A DNA stretch of 64,000 nt from Rattus norvegicus (lineage: Eukaryota; Chordata; Mammalia; Rodentia; Muridae): positions 43,351,439-43,415,438 of the forward strand of contig NC_086034.1 in the NCBI RefSeq assembly GCF_036323735.1, written 5' to 3'. The notes under the pieces are model-generated. The model was not told the DNA's origin. It worked only from the letters and a program-made list of their open reading frames with translations, and did no database searches. The translations under genes and the position numbers were made by a program. Below are positions 1 through 11,982 of the stretch, piece after piece (the first letter of the stretch is position 1; each line of letters starts with the position of its first letter).

Positions 1-2224
1 TAGTAAATTGAACTTCTAAATTTCAATTTTTCAATTTTTTCCACACTCATAACTGTATCCATACTTAAAACTTTTTTATTTTAATACCATTCATGAATTC
101 TTGCTCATCCCCCTAATCCTAATCCTAACCTCTCACTGAAAAGTGAGTTGTCAAGAATAATAAATGATTTTTCCTGTGACTTCTAACAACCACTGGATTA
201 ATGTAGTGACTTCAGGGTAGGATTTCTAAAAGGTCAGGCACTCAACTTATATAAAATTTATTCTGATACCATTGTTTTATGAATTTTATTATTCTCTAAT
301 TTCTAGTCTTGCCCTTTATGGTGGCCAAAGTTCTATGTAATATGCAGAGAATATCCATATAATGATATGTCTCTCTGTGTTAGTGTCTTTTCAAAGAAAG
401 ATACAGATGATTGCTGATGCCCAGGGTTCAGGGACAGTATTTCAAATGCAGTTGGTGTTTCTTCTAGAATGCAATGTATTTGTAATATGTCATAATATGG
501 TTCTATTTTAAGAAAATAACTTGGCAGCACGGTAACAATATGAGGGAATAGTGAGAAATAAAGTAATTTAATTGTGCTGTACAAAGAAGGCATATACATC
601 CACAGAAGGAAATTAAATTCATCCACATAGAAGAGTAGCTGCAACCAGTGAAATCCAATTTCTTCATATTGAGGTACTTTGTAACAAGGGTTGGTATAAA
701 TGGTATAGAACTAGGGGGAGGAAGGAAATGCAGTCACTTGTCTGTTTCTGTAGAACTCAGAGAACCTTGTTACTAGGCAGATATTCTAGAACTTAAATGA
801 GAGACAATTGATACACAGACTTTATGCTTACCTTTGTTATGTGATGTCTCAAATAAAAATGTTAGTCCATGTAGGTGGCTATTATAAACAATCTTGAAAA
901 AGGCTGAAACTACTAAAGAGAGTGGGATCCAATAATTCATCTATTGGTGAGCTTTCAACTGTTATGTTCTATGAAAAAAGGGACTATATTTATGCATATT
1001 TGAATATACACACATATATACACATATATGATAAGGAATTATGGTCTAAATGCATGTATATAAAACATTAAGAAGACAAATAGAATTTTGGATAATAATT
1101 TTATTTGTACATTGGTGCTAAACTATTTTTATTTGATGTGATTAGTCATACAGTGAGACACACTCAATAAGGCTACATGTTAGAAAGAGAAGGCCAGTAG
1201 TAATTATGGTAAAGAGAATAATAAATATGAGACTAAAGAGAAGAAAGGAGAATCTATCAAATATGATATATGGATACTCTGTACCCTGATGGTACTTTAC
1301 ACAAAATTATCAAACTACTATATTCTCTAAGTTGCTTTTGTCTCTGGGGATACTGTAAAAGCCAATGTAACAGGTGAAAAATACATGCTAACTGTACCAT
1401 TTTCATTGTTAAATATTCTATTACTTGGTTGTGGGATTATTATTTAAGGTCATTCACAGATGTACTAAATTAATAAATGATTTTTCAAACATGAATGAAA
1501 TATACATTCATAATAATCACTAAATCTGTTATTGAAAAGCATGAAAAGCAACTTCATACATCAGTATTTGACTCTCAAGTTGGAAGTGTTGCCTTGACTG
1601 GTCTATCTTGGGATTTTTGTTTTATCCTGTGAGCTCTGTGATTCAGTGAAGTGAGTCTTCAATTAAATGTTGATTCCTTCCTGAGACACATCTTTTACTC
1701 TAAGCAGGAGGTCGATTTTCAACATGAAATACCTTCCTGCTACCTCTCTTCAAAGGCAAAGCAAAAACTCATAATAATATTTGATTCTCTAATTAATCAA
1801 ATATTGAATGAAGGTGTATTGGTTATACCATTCAAATTATCAATATTGAAATTTACTTATCCAAAACATAAAAAGATAATGTTGACATTCAGCTGTCTTA
1901 GTCACTATTATATTGCTGACCCCACTGAAAGTACCAACTTCATTAGTGTACTATTGCTACGAAGAGACATCATACCAAGATATTTGAATGCTTGCCTACA
2001 ATTTCATGCATTTAGTCCATTATTAGCAAGGTAGTAAGCATGGTATATACTGATCTGCAGGCAGAGGCAGAGAGAGAGAAAGAGAGAGGGGGAGGGATGG
2101 AGGGAGGGAGAGAGAGAGAGAGAAAGAAGACTAGACCTCCTAATCTTTCTAATCCTATCAAAGAGACCCATGTCCTGGTGACTAAGCATTCAAATATATG
2201 AGCCTGTGTGAGCCATTAATATTC
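1..2224. other. Intergenic flank with no recognised gene
   Basis: AT-rich DNA left of the first L1. I see no splice-supported coding exon or recognisable protein similarity. A 127-codon open frame (1651-2034, +) exists, but its composition and lack of family resemblance suggest chance. The only structured part is a purine-rich GA/GGGA tract at about 2060-2128. Confidence 0.6.
2060..2128. repeat. Purine-rich (GA/GGGA) low-complexity tract
   Basis: A run of AG and GGGA units on the + strand, directly visible. It lies about 100 bp before the poly-T (3') end of the following reverse-oriented L1. Confidence 0.8.
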
Positions 2225-4436
2225 TTTTTTTCCTTTTTTTCTTTATTAACTTGAGTATTTGTTATTTACATTTCGATTGTTATTCCCTTTCCCAGTTTCC
2301 AGGCCAACATCCCCCTAACCCCTCCCCTTCCCCTCCTATATGGGTGTTCCTCTCCCCATCCTCCCCCATTACCACCTTCCCCACAACAATCACATTCACT
2401 GGGGGTTCAGTCTTAGCAGGACCAAGGGCTTCCCCTTCCACTGGTGCTCTTACTAGGCTATTCATTGCTACCTATGAGGGTGGAGCCCAGGGTCAGTCCA
2501 TGTATAGTGTAGTGGCTTAGTCCCTGGAAGCTCTGGTTGCTTGGCATTGCTGTTCATATGGGGTCTCGAGCCCCTTCAAGCTCTTCCAGTCCTTTCTCTG
2601 ATTCCTTCAACGGGGGTCCTGTTCTCAGTTCAGAGGTTTGCTGCTGGCATTCGCCTATGTATTTGCTGTATTCTGGCTGTGTCTCTCAGGAGAGATCTAC
2701 ATCCGGTTCCTGTTGCTGGCACTTTGCTTCATCCATCTTGTCTAATTGGGTGGCTGTATATGTATGGGGACATGTGGGGCAGGCTCTGAATGGGTGTTCC
2801 TTCTGTCTCTGTTTAAATCTTTGCCTCCCTATTCCCTGCCAAGGGTATTCTTGTTCCCTTTTAAAGAAGGTGTGAAGCATTCACATTTTGACCATCCTTC
2901 TTGAGGGTAATTTAAGCATTTGGGCTAATATCTACTTATCAATGAGTGCATACCATGTGTGTTTTTCTGTGATTGGGTTACCTCATACAGGATGATATTT
3001 TCCAGTACCCTCCATTTGCCGATGAATTTCATAAAGTCATTGTTTTTGATAGCTGAGTAATATTCCATTGTATAGATGTACCACACTTTCTGTATCCATT
3101 CCTCTGTTGAAGGGCATCTGGGTTCTTTCCAGATTCTGACTATTATAAATAAGGCTGCTATGGACATAGTGGAGCACATGTCTTTGTTATATGTTGTGGC
3201 ATCTTTTGGGTATATGCCCGAGAGATGTATAGCTGGGTCCTCCAGACTGATTTCCAGAATGGTTGTACCAGTCTGCAAACCCACCAACAATGGAGGAGTG
3301 TTCCTCTTTCTCCACATCTTCGCCAGCATTTGCTGTCACCTGAGATTTTGATCTTAGCCATTCTCACTGGTGTGAGATGAAATCTCAGGGTTGTTTTGAA
3401 TTGCATTTCCCTTATGACTAAAGATGTTGAACATTTCTTTAGGTATTTGGCATTCCTCAGCTGTGAATTCTTTGTTTAGCTCTGAACCCCATTTTTAATA
3501 GAGTTATTTGTCTCTCTGCGGTCTAACTTCTTGAGTTCTTTGTACATTTTGGATATAAGCCTCTATCAGTTGTAAGATTGGTAGACATCTTTTCCCAATC
3601 TGTTGGTTGCCGTTTTGTCCTAACCACAGTGTCCTTTGCTTTACAGAAGCTTTGCAGTTTTATGAGATCCCATTTGTCGATTCTTGATCTTAGAGCATAA
3701 GCTATTGGTGGTTTGTTCAGGAAATTTTCTCCAGTGCCCATGTGTTCGAGATGCTTCCCCACTTTTTCTTCTATTAGTTTGAATGTATCTGGTTTGATGT
3801 GGAGGTCCTTGATCCACTTGGACTTAAGCTTTGTACAGGGTGATAACCATGGATAGATCTGCATTCTTCTACATGCTGAACTCCAGTTGAACCAGCACCA
3901 TTTGCTGAAAAGGCTATCTTTTTTCCATTGGATGGTTTTGGCTCCTTTGTCAAAAATCAAGTGACCTTAGGTGTGTGGGTTCATTTCTGGGTCTTTGATT
4001 CTGTTCCATTGGTCTATCTGTCTGTCTCTGTACCAATACCATGCAGTTTTTATAACTATTGCTCTGTAATACTGCTTGAGTTCAGGGATAGTGATTCCCC
4101 CTGGAGTCCTTTTATTGTTGAGGATAGTTTTAGCTATCCTGGGTTTTTTGTTATTCCAGATGAATTTGCAAATTGTTCTGTCTAACTCTTTGAAGAATTG
4201 GATTGGTATTTTGATGGGGATTGCATTGAATCTGTAGATCACTTTTGGTAAAATGGCCATTTTTACTATATTAATCCTGCCAATCCATGAGCATGGGCGA
4301 TCTTTCCATCTTCTGAGATCTTCAATTTCTTTCTTCAGAGGCTTGAAGTTCTTATCATACAGATCTTTTACTTGTTTGGTTAAAGTCACACTGAGGTACT
4401 TTATTCTAACCAGTATGAGTACCTCTGGCATTTAAA
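2225..4436 (-). mobile_element. 5'-truncated L1 (LINE-1), 3' end at left
   Basis: The + strand begins with a poly-T run followed by the reverse complement of the rat L1 3' UTR, including a G-rich stretch read here as C-rich. It then continues into the last part of L1 ORF2. Open - strand blocks at 2925-3329, 3523-3960 and 3967-4431 carry ORF2 C-terminal residues such as WYIYTMEYYSAIKNNDF and KKPRIAKTILNN, in several frames. ORF2 is therefore broken by frameshifts and stops. The copy is truncated within ORF2; the exact 5' boundary (about 4405-4436) is uncertain. I could not identify a convincing target-site duplication. It is a dead insertion. Confidence 0.92.
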
Positions 4437-6346
4437 TTCCAAAACCAGGAAATTAAGAAAGCATTTATACAATAAAGCTCAGATCATTAATAATAAAGGA
4501 ATGTTTGAAATGAATGCCCATTCAAGATTTCATATAGTGAAGTATAGGGCTTACTTTTCCTAATTTTGTCTATCTTCTATTTGAATATCCCTCTAAGTAA
4601 GTATATTATGATTTTCCTCTCACTCCAAACAGTGTTGCTAGCATATAACAGGAAAAAGGGCATTATTCTAGATTGAGTTGAGGATTTTTGACAAAGTCAC
4701 TTGAACTTATGGGGTTCTTAGATGGGCTATACGGATGACACGAACAATGTCAGGAGCATGAAGCCTAAGAATATATTTGAGTCCTTTGTAAATTTGAAGT
4801 GTAATTTTCAGTTATGAATAGACATCATTATTTTCAATATATAAATTAGATACTCAAATGTGCTAATACTGCACAGGTCGAAATCTTAAACACATGGTAA
4901 ATTTGGTTTAAGATTAATTATCAAGGTGAAAAATTGTGTATTTTGTTGGTGGTTCATGAGCTTAGCATGAGCAGGGAGGATATTCTTAAGACTCTTGGCC
5001 ATTCAATTCCTGTGAAAAACGTTTAGGTGTTTGGTGTAAGACTAAGGAAGAAAAGTCAGTAATAGTGTTTCAGAGTTGCAACTAGAATTGGCTTTGGCAA
5101 TCAAAGCATATCATAGCCAAGTATCTGGTTATGTGTATTGCATATTGATATTCTGAGAATAAAAACGTTCTCTTCTGCTTATGGTAATTTTTTTTTGTAC
5201 AATGACATTGGACTAAGTAGTTCTCCAAAAAGCATGTGTCTATAGAAGAGATCTTTCTATTTTCCACAAAAGGAATATCCCATAGGTGATATCACAGTAG
5301 TTACTCGAAGAAGACCAGTAAAAGCACATAGAACAAAAACAACAAAAAAAAAACTGAAAAAAAAAGTGAGTCTAAGACTGGATATAGAAAGATGTTTGAT
5401 ATTGGCAATATTTATTTTATATTTACTATGGTGGTATGTTTTTCTTTGGTGTGATACTTTAATGGCAGATTTTCACTGTAACCAGTGTAGGAATCTTTAG
5501 CTTCATTAATAAATTCCTTTCTTTAGTAAACTAATTAAGTATGTGGATACATTCAATAGGTAACAGAAAGAAAAATAAATCCATAGGAATCATACATAAA
5601 ACAATATAATTTTACATGTTCTTAGAACATATTTTTGTCTTAAGTGCTAGACCTAAGCATTTGCTCTGTATGACCAAGTTGTTTGGGTCTGTAGCATGTA
5701 CAGTGCATGCATATAATACGATTTCATTCATGTTTTATTCAAAAACAAAGAAACAAAGTTGCCTGTAATTCTGTTAGTAGCATAATAATAAATTTCACAT
5801 TTTAGTATTTAAGATTTGTTATTTTAGTGATTGACATGTGTGTGTGTGCACACACACACACACACTCATCTCTCTATGTGATTAACTTTATGAGATAAAT
5901 TTCTCTGAATGCTGGTTGGTTAGAGGTTACAGCATATAATTCTAAAATTTTCAGGGACATTCATATAAGCATTGTCCCAAACAACAGCACTCTATTTGCC
6001 AAAACTTCTCTCTTCTTCTTGAGGTTCATTGACTTCCTTTTAATTTATGAACACAGTTTGTTTTCTCCATATTATCATGTCTCTAACTGTTCTATCACTA
6101 GCTTGTTTGAGGCTTTTTCATTTAATATGTTTAGAGGCTTAACAAAAAAACATTAAAACTAGATATAAAAACCTTTGAGTAACATATGTCTGATAACCTA
6201 AACTATTCCCATTTACAATTCTACCTTTTTATGTGCCTATGTGTCTATACCACTGAACTTACCCATTGCCATGGATAATAAGGAATTATTAGTAATACTT
6301 TAATGATTTAATTTTTCTTAGGATTAGACAGAGGTAACAGAAGTAG
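4437..6346. other. Unique AT-rich flank upstream of Adam29
   Basis: No coding exon, RNA gene or clear transposon is recognised. The one notable structure is the alternating TG/CA tract near 5836-5866. Confidence 0.5.
5836..5866. repeat. (TG)n(CA)n self-complementary microsatellite
   Basis: A TG run passes directly into a CA run, giving an alternating purine-pyrimidine tract that is also palindromic. Such tracts can form Z-DNA or a cruciform; that is inference from sequence type. Confidence 0.8.
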
Positions 6347-6358
6347 AAACACTGCATA

Positions 6359-6586
6359 CTAGTAAGAGCACCAGTGGAAGGGGAAGCCCTTGGTCCTGCC
6401 AAGACTGAACACCTAGTGAACAGTGAACGTGATTGTTGGGGGGAGGGTGGTAATGGGGGGAGGATGGGGAGGGGAACACCCATATAGAAGGGGAGGGGGG
6501 GTTAGGGGGATGTTGGCCTGGAAACTGGGAAAGGGAATTATAATTGAAATGTAAATAAGAATTACTAAAGTTAATAAAGATAAAAA
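6359..6586 (+). mobile_element. Short L1 3'-end insertion with target-site duplication
   Basis: About 228 bp of rat L1 3' UTR (the G-rich segment, then AATGTAAATAAGAA and an A-rich tail) is flanked by matching 12-bp copies of AAACACTGCATA at 6347-6358 and 6587-6598. This is a very short, 5'-truncated L1 insertion. It lies about 270 bp upstream of the inferred Adam29 coding exon. Confidence 0.93.
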
Positions 6587-6833
6587 AAACACTGCATAGA
6601 ATTTCATTAAAATGTGATTAATATATGTGTTAAAATAATATATATGTTTGTGTATTTCTACTAATTAATATAAAGAGTCATTTGAAATTCAAAGGAGGAA
6701 TTACTGAGATTTTTCCTAAGTTATTATATTTGCAAGTCATGCCATGAGTTACTCATTAATCCAATTTAATCCCTTTATTTTGTGTTCTTTCTGTTCCACC
6801 TGGTCTGCCCATTCCCAAATCTCTTTTTGCCAT

Positions 6834-6904
6834 CCTTTCTGTTTTTATCTTTAGTTTTCCCCAATATGGATCGACTCCTCTGGAAGACAGTCCATTAAAT
6901 GTGA
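6834..6904 (+). promoter_or_regulatory. Inferred 3' splice site and uORFs before Adam29
   Basis: A pyrimidine-rich tract ends in ATCTTTAG at 6854, a good 3' splice acceptor. The coding exon therefore probably starts at 6855, with 5' UTR exons further upstream, as in other ADAMs whose coding region is intronless. If so, the leader contains a 10-codon uORF (ATG 6866, TAA 6896-6898), then at once an ATG-TGA start-stop pair (6899-6904). Both precede the main ATG at 6982. The acceptor is inferred, not proven. Confidence 0.5.
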
Positions 6905-6981
6905 CCACTACCTACAAAGAGAAGAGGCATACTGGCAGTAACTCCTGTTCTATATAATTCTCTTTCAATCCTTACTTCATA

Positions 6982-9324
6982 ATGACAGTGTTGGAGACCT
7001 TGGAACATGTGAAGATTACCTTTTTGCCACTGTGTCTGGAATTGTCTCTGTTCTTCTTTGGATGTCCACCAATTGGGAGATCCCAAAATCACAGTCCCCC
7101 TGAAGTAGTGATACCCTTGAGAATCACAGGCACTTATAGAAGTACTGAAGATCCAGGCTGGATCTCTTACAGCCTGCACTTTGGGGGCCAAAGACACATT
7201 GTCCACATGAAGGCCAAGAAGAAATTGGTATCCAGATCTCTCACTGTGTTCACCTACACTGACCAGGGTGCGCTTCTCGAAGACCAGCCTTTTGTCCAGA
7301 ATGACTGCTATTACCATGGTTATGTGGAAGGGGATCCAAACTCCATGGTTACTCTTACTACTTGTTTAGGAAACATTCAAGGAATGCTGCAGACAAATGG
7401 AATCACTTATGAAATCAAGCCCAAAGTGGTTTCTGCCACATTTGAACATCTAGTGTATAAGATGGATATGGAGGACACAGAGTATACACCCACAGGGTGT
7501 ATACTAACCAAAGAAGAAATTGCAGAACAACTGAAGTTTCAAGAGAATGACAATTCCACTCTGATGCAAAGTTCTTATATAGGATGGTTGCTACACCAAT
7601 GGTTTCTTGAATTAGCAATTGTGGTAGATCATGGAAGATTCATTTTCAGGAATAGTAATTCATCAATTGTGGAGATGGATGTAGTCATGGGAGTCAATTT
7701 AGTAGATGATATTTATCGCTCAGTTAATCTTGATGTGGTTCTAATTGCAATAGAAATTTGGAATGCAGGAAACCCCTATAAAGTAACTACAACACACCAC
7801 ATGATGGAAAATTTCTGCAAATGGAAGCAATTCAGCTTCAATAAACGTGTGGTTCATGATTCCGCACATATTATTGTGAAGCAGGATTTTTGTGTTAATG
7901 ATCTTACTGCGTCATATTTTTCAGGGGTGTGTAATATTAATTTGAATTGTGGTTTAGAGTGCATTATGGATGATAGACTGGCTTCATTTAGGACATATAT
8001 GACACATGAGATTGGTCATGTGCTGGGCATGATGAATGATGAAGGGAACTATTGTACATGTGGGAGAAATATATGCATAATGAACAAAAAGCTATCACCC
8101 TCAGATGCATTCAGCAACTGTAGTTATGAACAATTTTTAGAGACTACTTTTAGAAAAACTTGTTTACACAACTTCCCAAATCCAGAGACTATTATTACAA
8201 AGAAACGGTGTGGAAATGGAGTGATTGAAGATGAAGAGGAATGTGATTGTGGTTCCTTAAAATTGTGTGCCCAGGATGTATGTTGTTTAGAAAACTGCAC
8301 TCTGGTATCTGGGGCAGCATGTGCTGCAGGAGAGTGTTGCCAAAACTGCAAATTTATGCCATCAGGCACAGTGTGTAGGGAACGTAACAATCCATGTGAT
8401 CTCCCAGAGTGGTGCAATGGAACCTCTGGTGCATGCCCAGAAGATGTGTATGTGGAGGATGGGGTCTACTGTCAGGGCAGGAGTATTTGCTTTCAAAAGA
8501 GATGTAATAGTCGTGATCAACAGTGCAGACAACTTTTTGGTGAAGGAGCAAAGAATGCAAATAAGAATTGCTACCTAGCAATGAACAGCAGAGGAGATCG
8601 CTTTGGTCACTGTGGTATGAAAAATACTAAGTACATACGATGTAATAAGCAAGATGCTCTGTGTGGGAGAGTTCAATGTGAGAATGTGACAGAAGTTCCT
8701 CGTTTGCACAACCATTCTACAGTGCATTCGACTCACATCAATGGCTTTAGCTGCTGGAGTACTGACTACCATTTTGGGATGAGTGTACCTGATATTGGTG
8801 ATGTGAAGGATGGCACAGAATGTGGTTCAGACTTTTTGTGCTTAGAAAGCAAATGTGTCTTTATGCCACCCTGGGAGGAACTTTGTATGCCTACGTTCTG
8901 CAATAAGAGAGGCATATGCAACAATAAACATCACTGTCACTGCAACGAACATTGGGCCCCACCCAACTGCCTGAACAAGGGCTTTGGAGGCAGTATTGAT
9001 AGTGGGCCCCCTCCCAAAAGACTAACGCAGCATGTGATTTTCATCATAGCAATTGTTTGGATTGCTATTTTTAGTTCATGTGCCTTCTTTTTACTTTGTC
9101 TTTTGTATTTAGAGAACAAAAAATATGAGCAAAGAAGGAAGCATTTTGCAGCTTTATCTGGGAAAATAAAACATAATGTTGAGAAGCCATACAAGAAAGA
9201 AGAGAAAATTATTGGGACAGAACTTAAGGAGCAAAAGCAAAATGTTGAGAAGTTATCTGAGGAGGAAGAAGAGAAAGATGTCAAAACTGAGGAAAAAGTA
9301 GAAAGTCCAAATGCTCTACAATAG
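6982..9324 (+). CDS. Adam29: ADAM29-like membrane disintegrin/metalloprotease-like protein
   Basis: An intronless 780-codon frame for a type I membrane protein of the testis ADAM group; the likely role is sperm-surface adhesion (family knowledge). In order: a hydrophobic N-terminus (about residues 12-28); a prodomain with a PTGC cysteine-switch motif at 170-173; a reprolysin domain with HEIGHVLGMMND at 342-353 and a Met-turn CIMN near 365; a disintegrin domain about 408-497 with loop cysteines 465-478; a Cys-rich domain; an EGF-like domain (C635-C663); a transmembrane segment about 685-710; and a 70-residue Lys/Glu-rich tail. Position 352, normally the third zinc-binding His, is Asn, so proteolysis is unlikely, consistent with ADAM29 being described as non-catalytic. 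An in-frame TAA at 6955-6957 supports the ATG at 6982. Convergent position next to Gpm6a supports Adam29 over other rodent ADAM paralogues. Confidence 0.9.
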   Translation: MTVLETLEHVKITFLPLCLELSLFFFGCPPIGRSQNHSPPEVVIPLRITGTYRSTEDPGWISYSLHFGGQRHIVHMKAKKKLVSRSLTVFTYTDQGALLEDQPFVQNDCYYHGYVEGDPNSMVTLTTCLGNIQGMLQTNGITYEIKPKVVSATFEHLVYKMDMEDTEYTPTGCILTKEEIAEQLKFQENDNSTLMQSSYIGWLLHQWFLELAIVVDHGRFIFRNSNSSIVEMDVVMGVNLVDDIYRSVNLDVVLIAIEIWNAGNPYKVTTTHHMMENFCKWKQFSFNKRVVHDSAHIIVKQDFCVNDLTASYFSGVCNINLNCGLECIMDDRLASFRTYMTHEIGHVLGMMNDEGNYCTCGRNICIMNKKLSPSDAFSNCSYEQFLETTFRKTCLHNFPNPETIITKKRCGNGVIEDEEECDCGSLKLCAQDVCCLENCTLVSGAACAAGECCQNCKFMPSGTVCRERNNPCDLPEWCNGTSGACPEDVYVEDGVYCQGRSICFQKRCNSRDQQCRQLFGEGAKNANKNCYLAMNSRGDRFGHCGMKNTKYIRCNKQDALCGRVQCENVTEVPRLHNHSTVHSTHINGFSCWSTDYHFGMSVPDIGDVKDGTECGSDFLCLESKCVFMPPWEELCMPTFCNKRGICNNKHHCHCNEHWAPPNCLNKGFGGSIDSGPPPKRLTQHVIFIIAIVWIAIFSSCAFFLLCLLYLENKKYEQRRKHFAALSGKIKHNVEKPYKKEEKIIGTELKEQKQNVEKLSEEEEEKDVKTEEKVESPNALQ

Positions 9325-9560
9325 AGAGATGGATGCTATAAATATTGCCCCTTTGTAAACAATAGTAAAATATCCATACCTCGTGTCAGAAGTAATTGCA
9401 AAAAAATGTAGAATTTAAACAGAATATACCCAGTCCCAGTGAAATGTCACATTATAATCTTTTCTGGTGTTCTAGTAGCAGAATGTGGCATATATCAGTG
9501 GCTATTGAAAGACCATCCCACAGATCTCTTGTATTTCAAAATCATAAATGTATAACCATC

Positions 9561-9566
9561 AATAAA
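9561..9566 (+). terminator. Adam29: Candidate poly(A) signal of Adam29
   Basis: AATAAA lies 237 bp after the stop codon and is followed by a T-rich stretch. It is the first canonical hexamer that I see downstream of the frame. Assignment to Adam29 is inference. Confidence 0.45.
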
Positions 9567-10798
9567 AATTCTTTTTAGCATACCCCCATTTTTCATTAAT
9601 TTAAAATTTTAACTAGTTTATTCTTTGTAGAATTAGTCTGTGTATGTTTTCTGATCAAAGCGCAGATAGTTGTTGGGATATCTTTGATAATTTGTTGTCT
9701 CTCAATTAGAAATCTCTTTCTCACATGAAGAAAAAAATCACACTTGCTATTCTCTAGGTCTTCCTTCCACTTTTTGTCCATAGGAGTGCTACACAGAGAT
9801 TGGTTATCTAAAGGATGAGTTGGTGGGAAATTTATGTCTACATTGCCCTGGCAACAGCTGTGGTTTTAAGTTTGTATATTATTATTGAAGTTGTTAACTT
9901 CAGACCAATGAAATTCAGCACAATTTCCTTGAACAAGGGAGGTTTCATGCATTATTCATACATTGAACCTCAATAGAATGAATATGAAGTAAACTTTGCC
10001 CCTTGTCCATTTCTGTAAGACCCTTTCGATTCTTTTTGGAAATCTTGACACTACCTAAATATCCAATTTCTGGCCAATTTGTGTTATGTCTATTGTTACT
10101 AAATGCTCACAAGATATCAACACCTCCTACCTAACATAATATATGATCTGCTTTTGGTACTAATATTCATGTACAAAAGGGATAGAAATGTAGCCATTTG
10201 CCTATCTGGATGTATAATAGTTACTATGTATCAAATACTTAAATGGTACTAGATACATTAAAAACACTTAAAATGAAGATAAATAATATATATTCTTTCA
10301 TTCTATTTTTATATTATGTGCTTGGGTGTTTTGTCTATATGCTTGCATACCATGTGCATGCAGTGCCCCTGAAGCCATTAGAGGGTTTTAAATTCCTGAT
10401 AATAAAATTAGAGATCCTTGTGAGCCACTATATGAATACTGGAAAATGAACATAGATCCCCCTGAACAAAACTCAGTGCACTTAACCATGGAAAGATCTC
10501 TTTGTCTTCCTAATGTAGATTTTTAAAACATGTGTTAGCTAAAATATTTTTGTCTAAAATTTTCAATTTTTATGAATTAGAATTTATAGCTTGTTTACAT
10601 TGTCATTTTACAGTTCTTCATGGACTATATAAAGACAATAAACACTGACCTACACCAGAACCTGTTTACCAAAATTTTCATTAAAATTATAATAATCAAA
10701 TGCTATCATCAATCCTAGAAACTTAAAAATGATCCCATAATGAAAAACAAACAAACAAACTGAAACAGTAATTTGACAGATATCACCTTCTCCATTAG
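9567..10798. other. Intergenic DNA after Adam29
   Basis: AT-rich, with no gene recognised. It contains a degraded B3-like SINE near 10300-10450 and a short (AAAC)n run near 10745-10760. Confidence 0.5.
10300..10450 (-). repeat. Degraded B3-type SINE
   Basis: Words characteristic of the reverse-oriented B3 SINE (GGGTGTTTTGTCTATATGC, TGTGAGCCACTAT) are present in diverged form. The boundaries are approximate. Confidence 0.5.
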
Positions 10799-10819
10799 AA
10801 AGTAAACTACTGGCACTCA

Positions 10820-11710
10820 AGCTGCAGGTTCCCAGTGGTCAAGACACAGCCCAGATCTGAAGAGACCTGGTCAACAGCTCCCTGCACCCAAATCCTGTGG
10901 GAGGGAGAGCTAAGCCTTCACAGGGGCAGATATGCCTGGGACTCCAGAAGTGACTACACTCTGCCCACATTTCTGACTCAAGAGGAAAACACCTAAAGCC
11001 ATCTGGGACTCCTGTGCATAGGAGCCTGGGAAAAGGCGGGGCAGGACTTCTGGTTGTTGCCCTCACGGAGAGCACAAAAGCAGCCCTCAGGAGCAACTTC
11101 AGGCCCGGGACCACAGGTAAGACCAACTTTTCTGCTCCAAGTGACTTCCCTGGTGGACTCAGGACACACAGAGGCAAAATTCCTCTGGGACAGGACACTT
11201 CTGGTTTCTAGCTGGAGACCGAACCTCACTGATCCCGGCCCACAGCTCCCAAACCCCATGGGAGAGAAATCTCACCGCCCAGACAGGTGGGCACTCCTGA
11301 GACTGCAGAGTAGGAGAGACCTCCAATACTGCACACTCTTGCCCACAACCCTGGCCCAAGAGGAAACTGTATAGGGCTCTGGGAACAAGAAGATAGGGGC
11401 ACTCAAGCAACAGGTCCCGTGTGGTCTAGACCCAGCCAGGATCTGAAGGGACCTGGTCAACTGCTCCCTGCACCCAAATCTCATGGGAGGGAGGGTTAAA
11501 CATTCAGAGAGGCAGACACGCCTGGGAAGCCAGAAGAGACTACACTCTCCCCACATTTCTGACTCCAGAGGAAAACACCTAACACCATCTGGGACCCTTG
11601 TGCACAGGGACCCGGGAAAAGGCAGGGCAGGTTGCCATCCTCATAAAGAGCTCAAAAGCAGCCCCCAGGAGCAACTTCAGGCCCAGGACCACAGGTAAGA
11701 ACAACTTTTC
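10820..11710 (+). repeat. Tandem L1 5' UTR unit (about 1.5 copies)
   Basis: The block near 10881 (CCTGCACCCAAATC) recurs near 11467. Following segments, including a GGACCACAGGTAAGA word, recur near 11110 and 11690. The period is about 586 bp. A comparable unit of about 607 bp occurs in the L1 at 61.2 kb, so this is a property of the rat L1 5' UTR. Confidence 0.8.
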
Positions 11711-11982
11711 TGCTCCAAGTGACCTGCCTGATGGACTCAGGACACATGCCCACAGGAACACCTGAAGAACAGTAGACAGGAAAGACTACACGCCTAAAAG
11801 CAGAACACTCTGTTCTCATAACTGGCTGAAAGAAAACAGGAAAACAGGTCTACAGCACTCCTGATGCACAGGATTATGGGACGGTCTAGCCACTGTCAGA
11901 AATAGCAGAACAAGGTAACACCAGAGACAACCTGATGAGGAGAGGCAAGTGCAGGAACCCAAGCAACAGAAACTAAGAATAC

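Noticed and set aside
1651..2034. 127-codon open frame on the + strand
   Set aside because: No family resemblance, no splice or promoter support, and AT-rich composition like its flanks. Probably chance.
8124..8417. Open frames antisense or out of frame within Adam29
   Set aside because: Shadows of the long Adam29 frame, which has the full domain structure and conserved Cys pattern.
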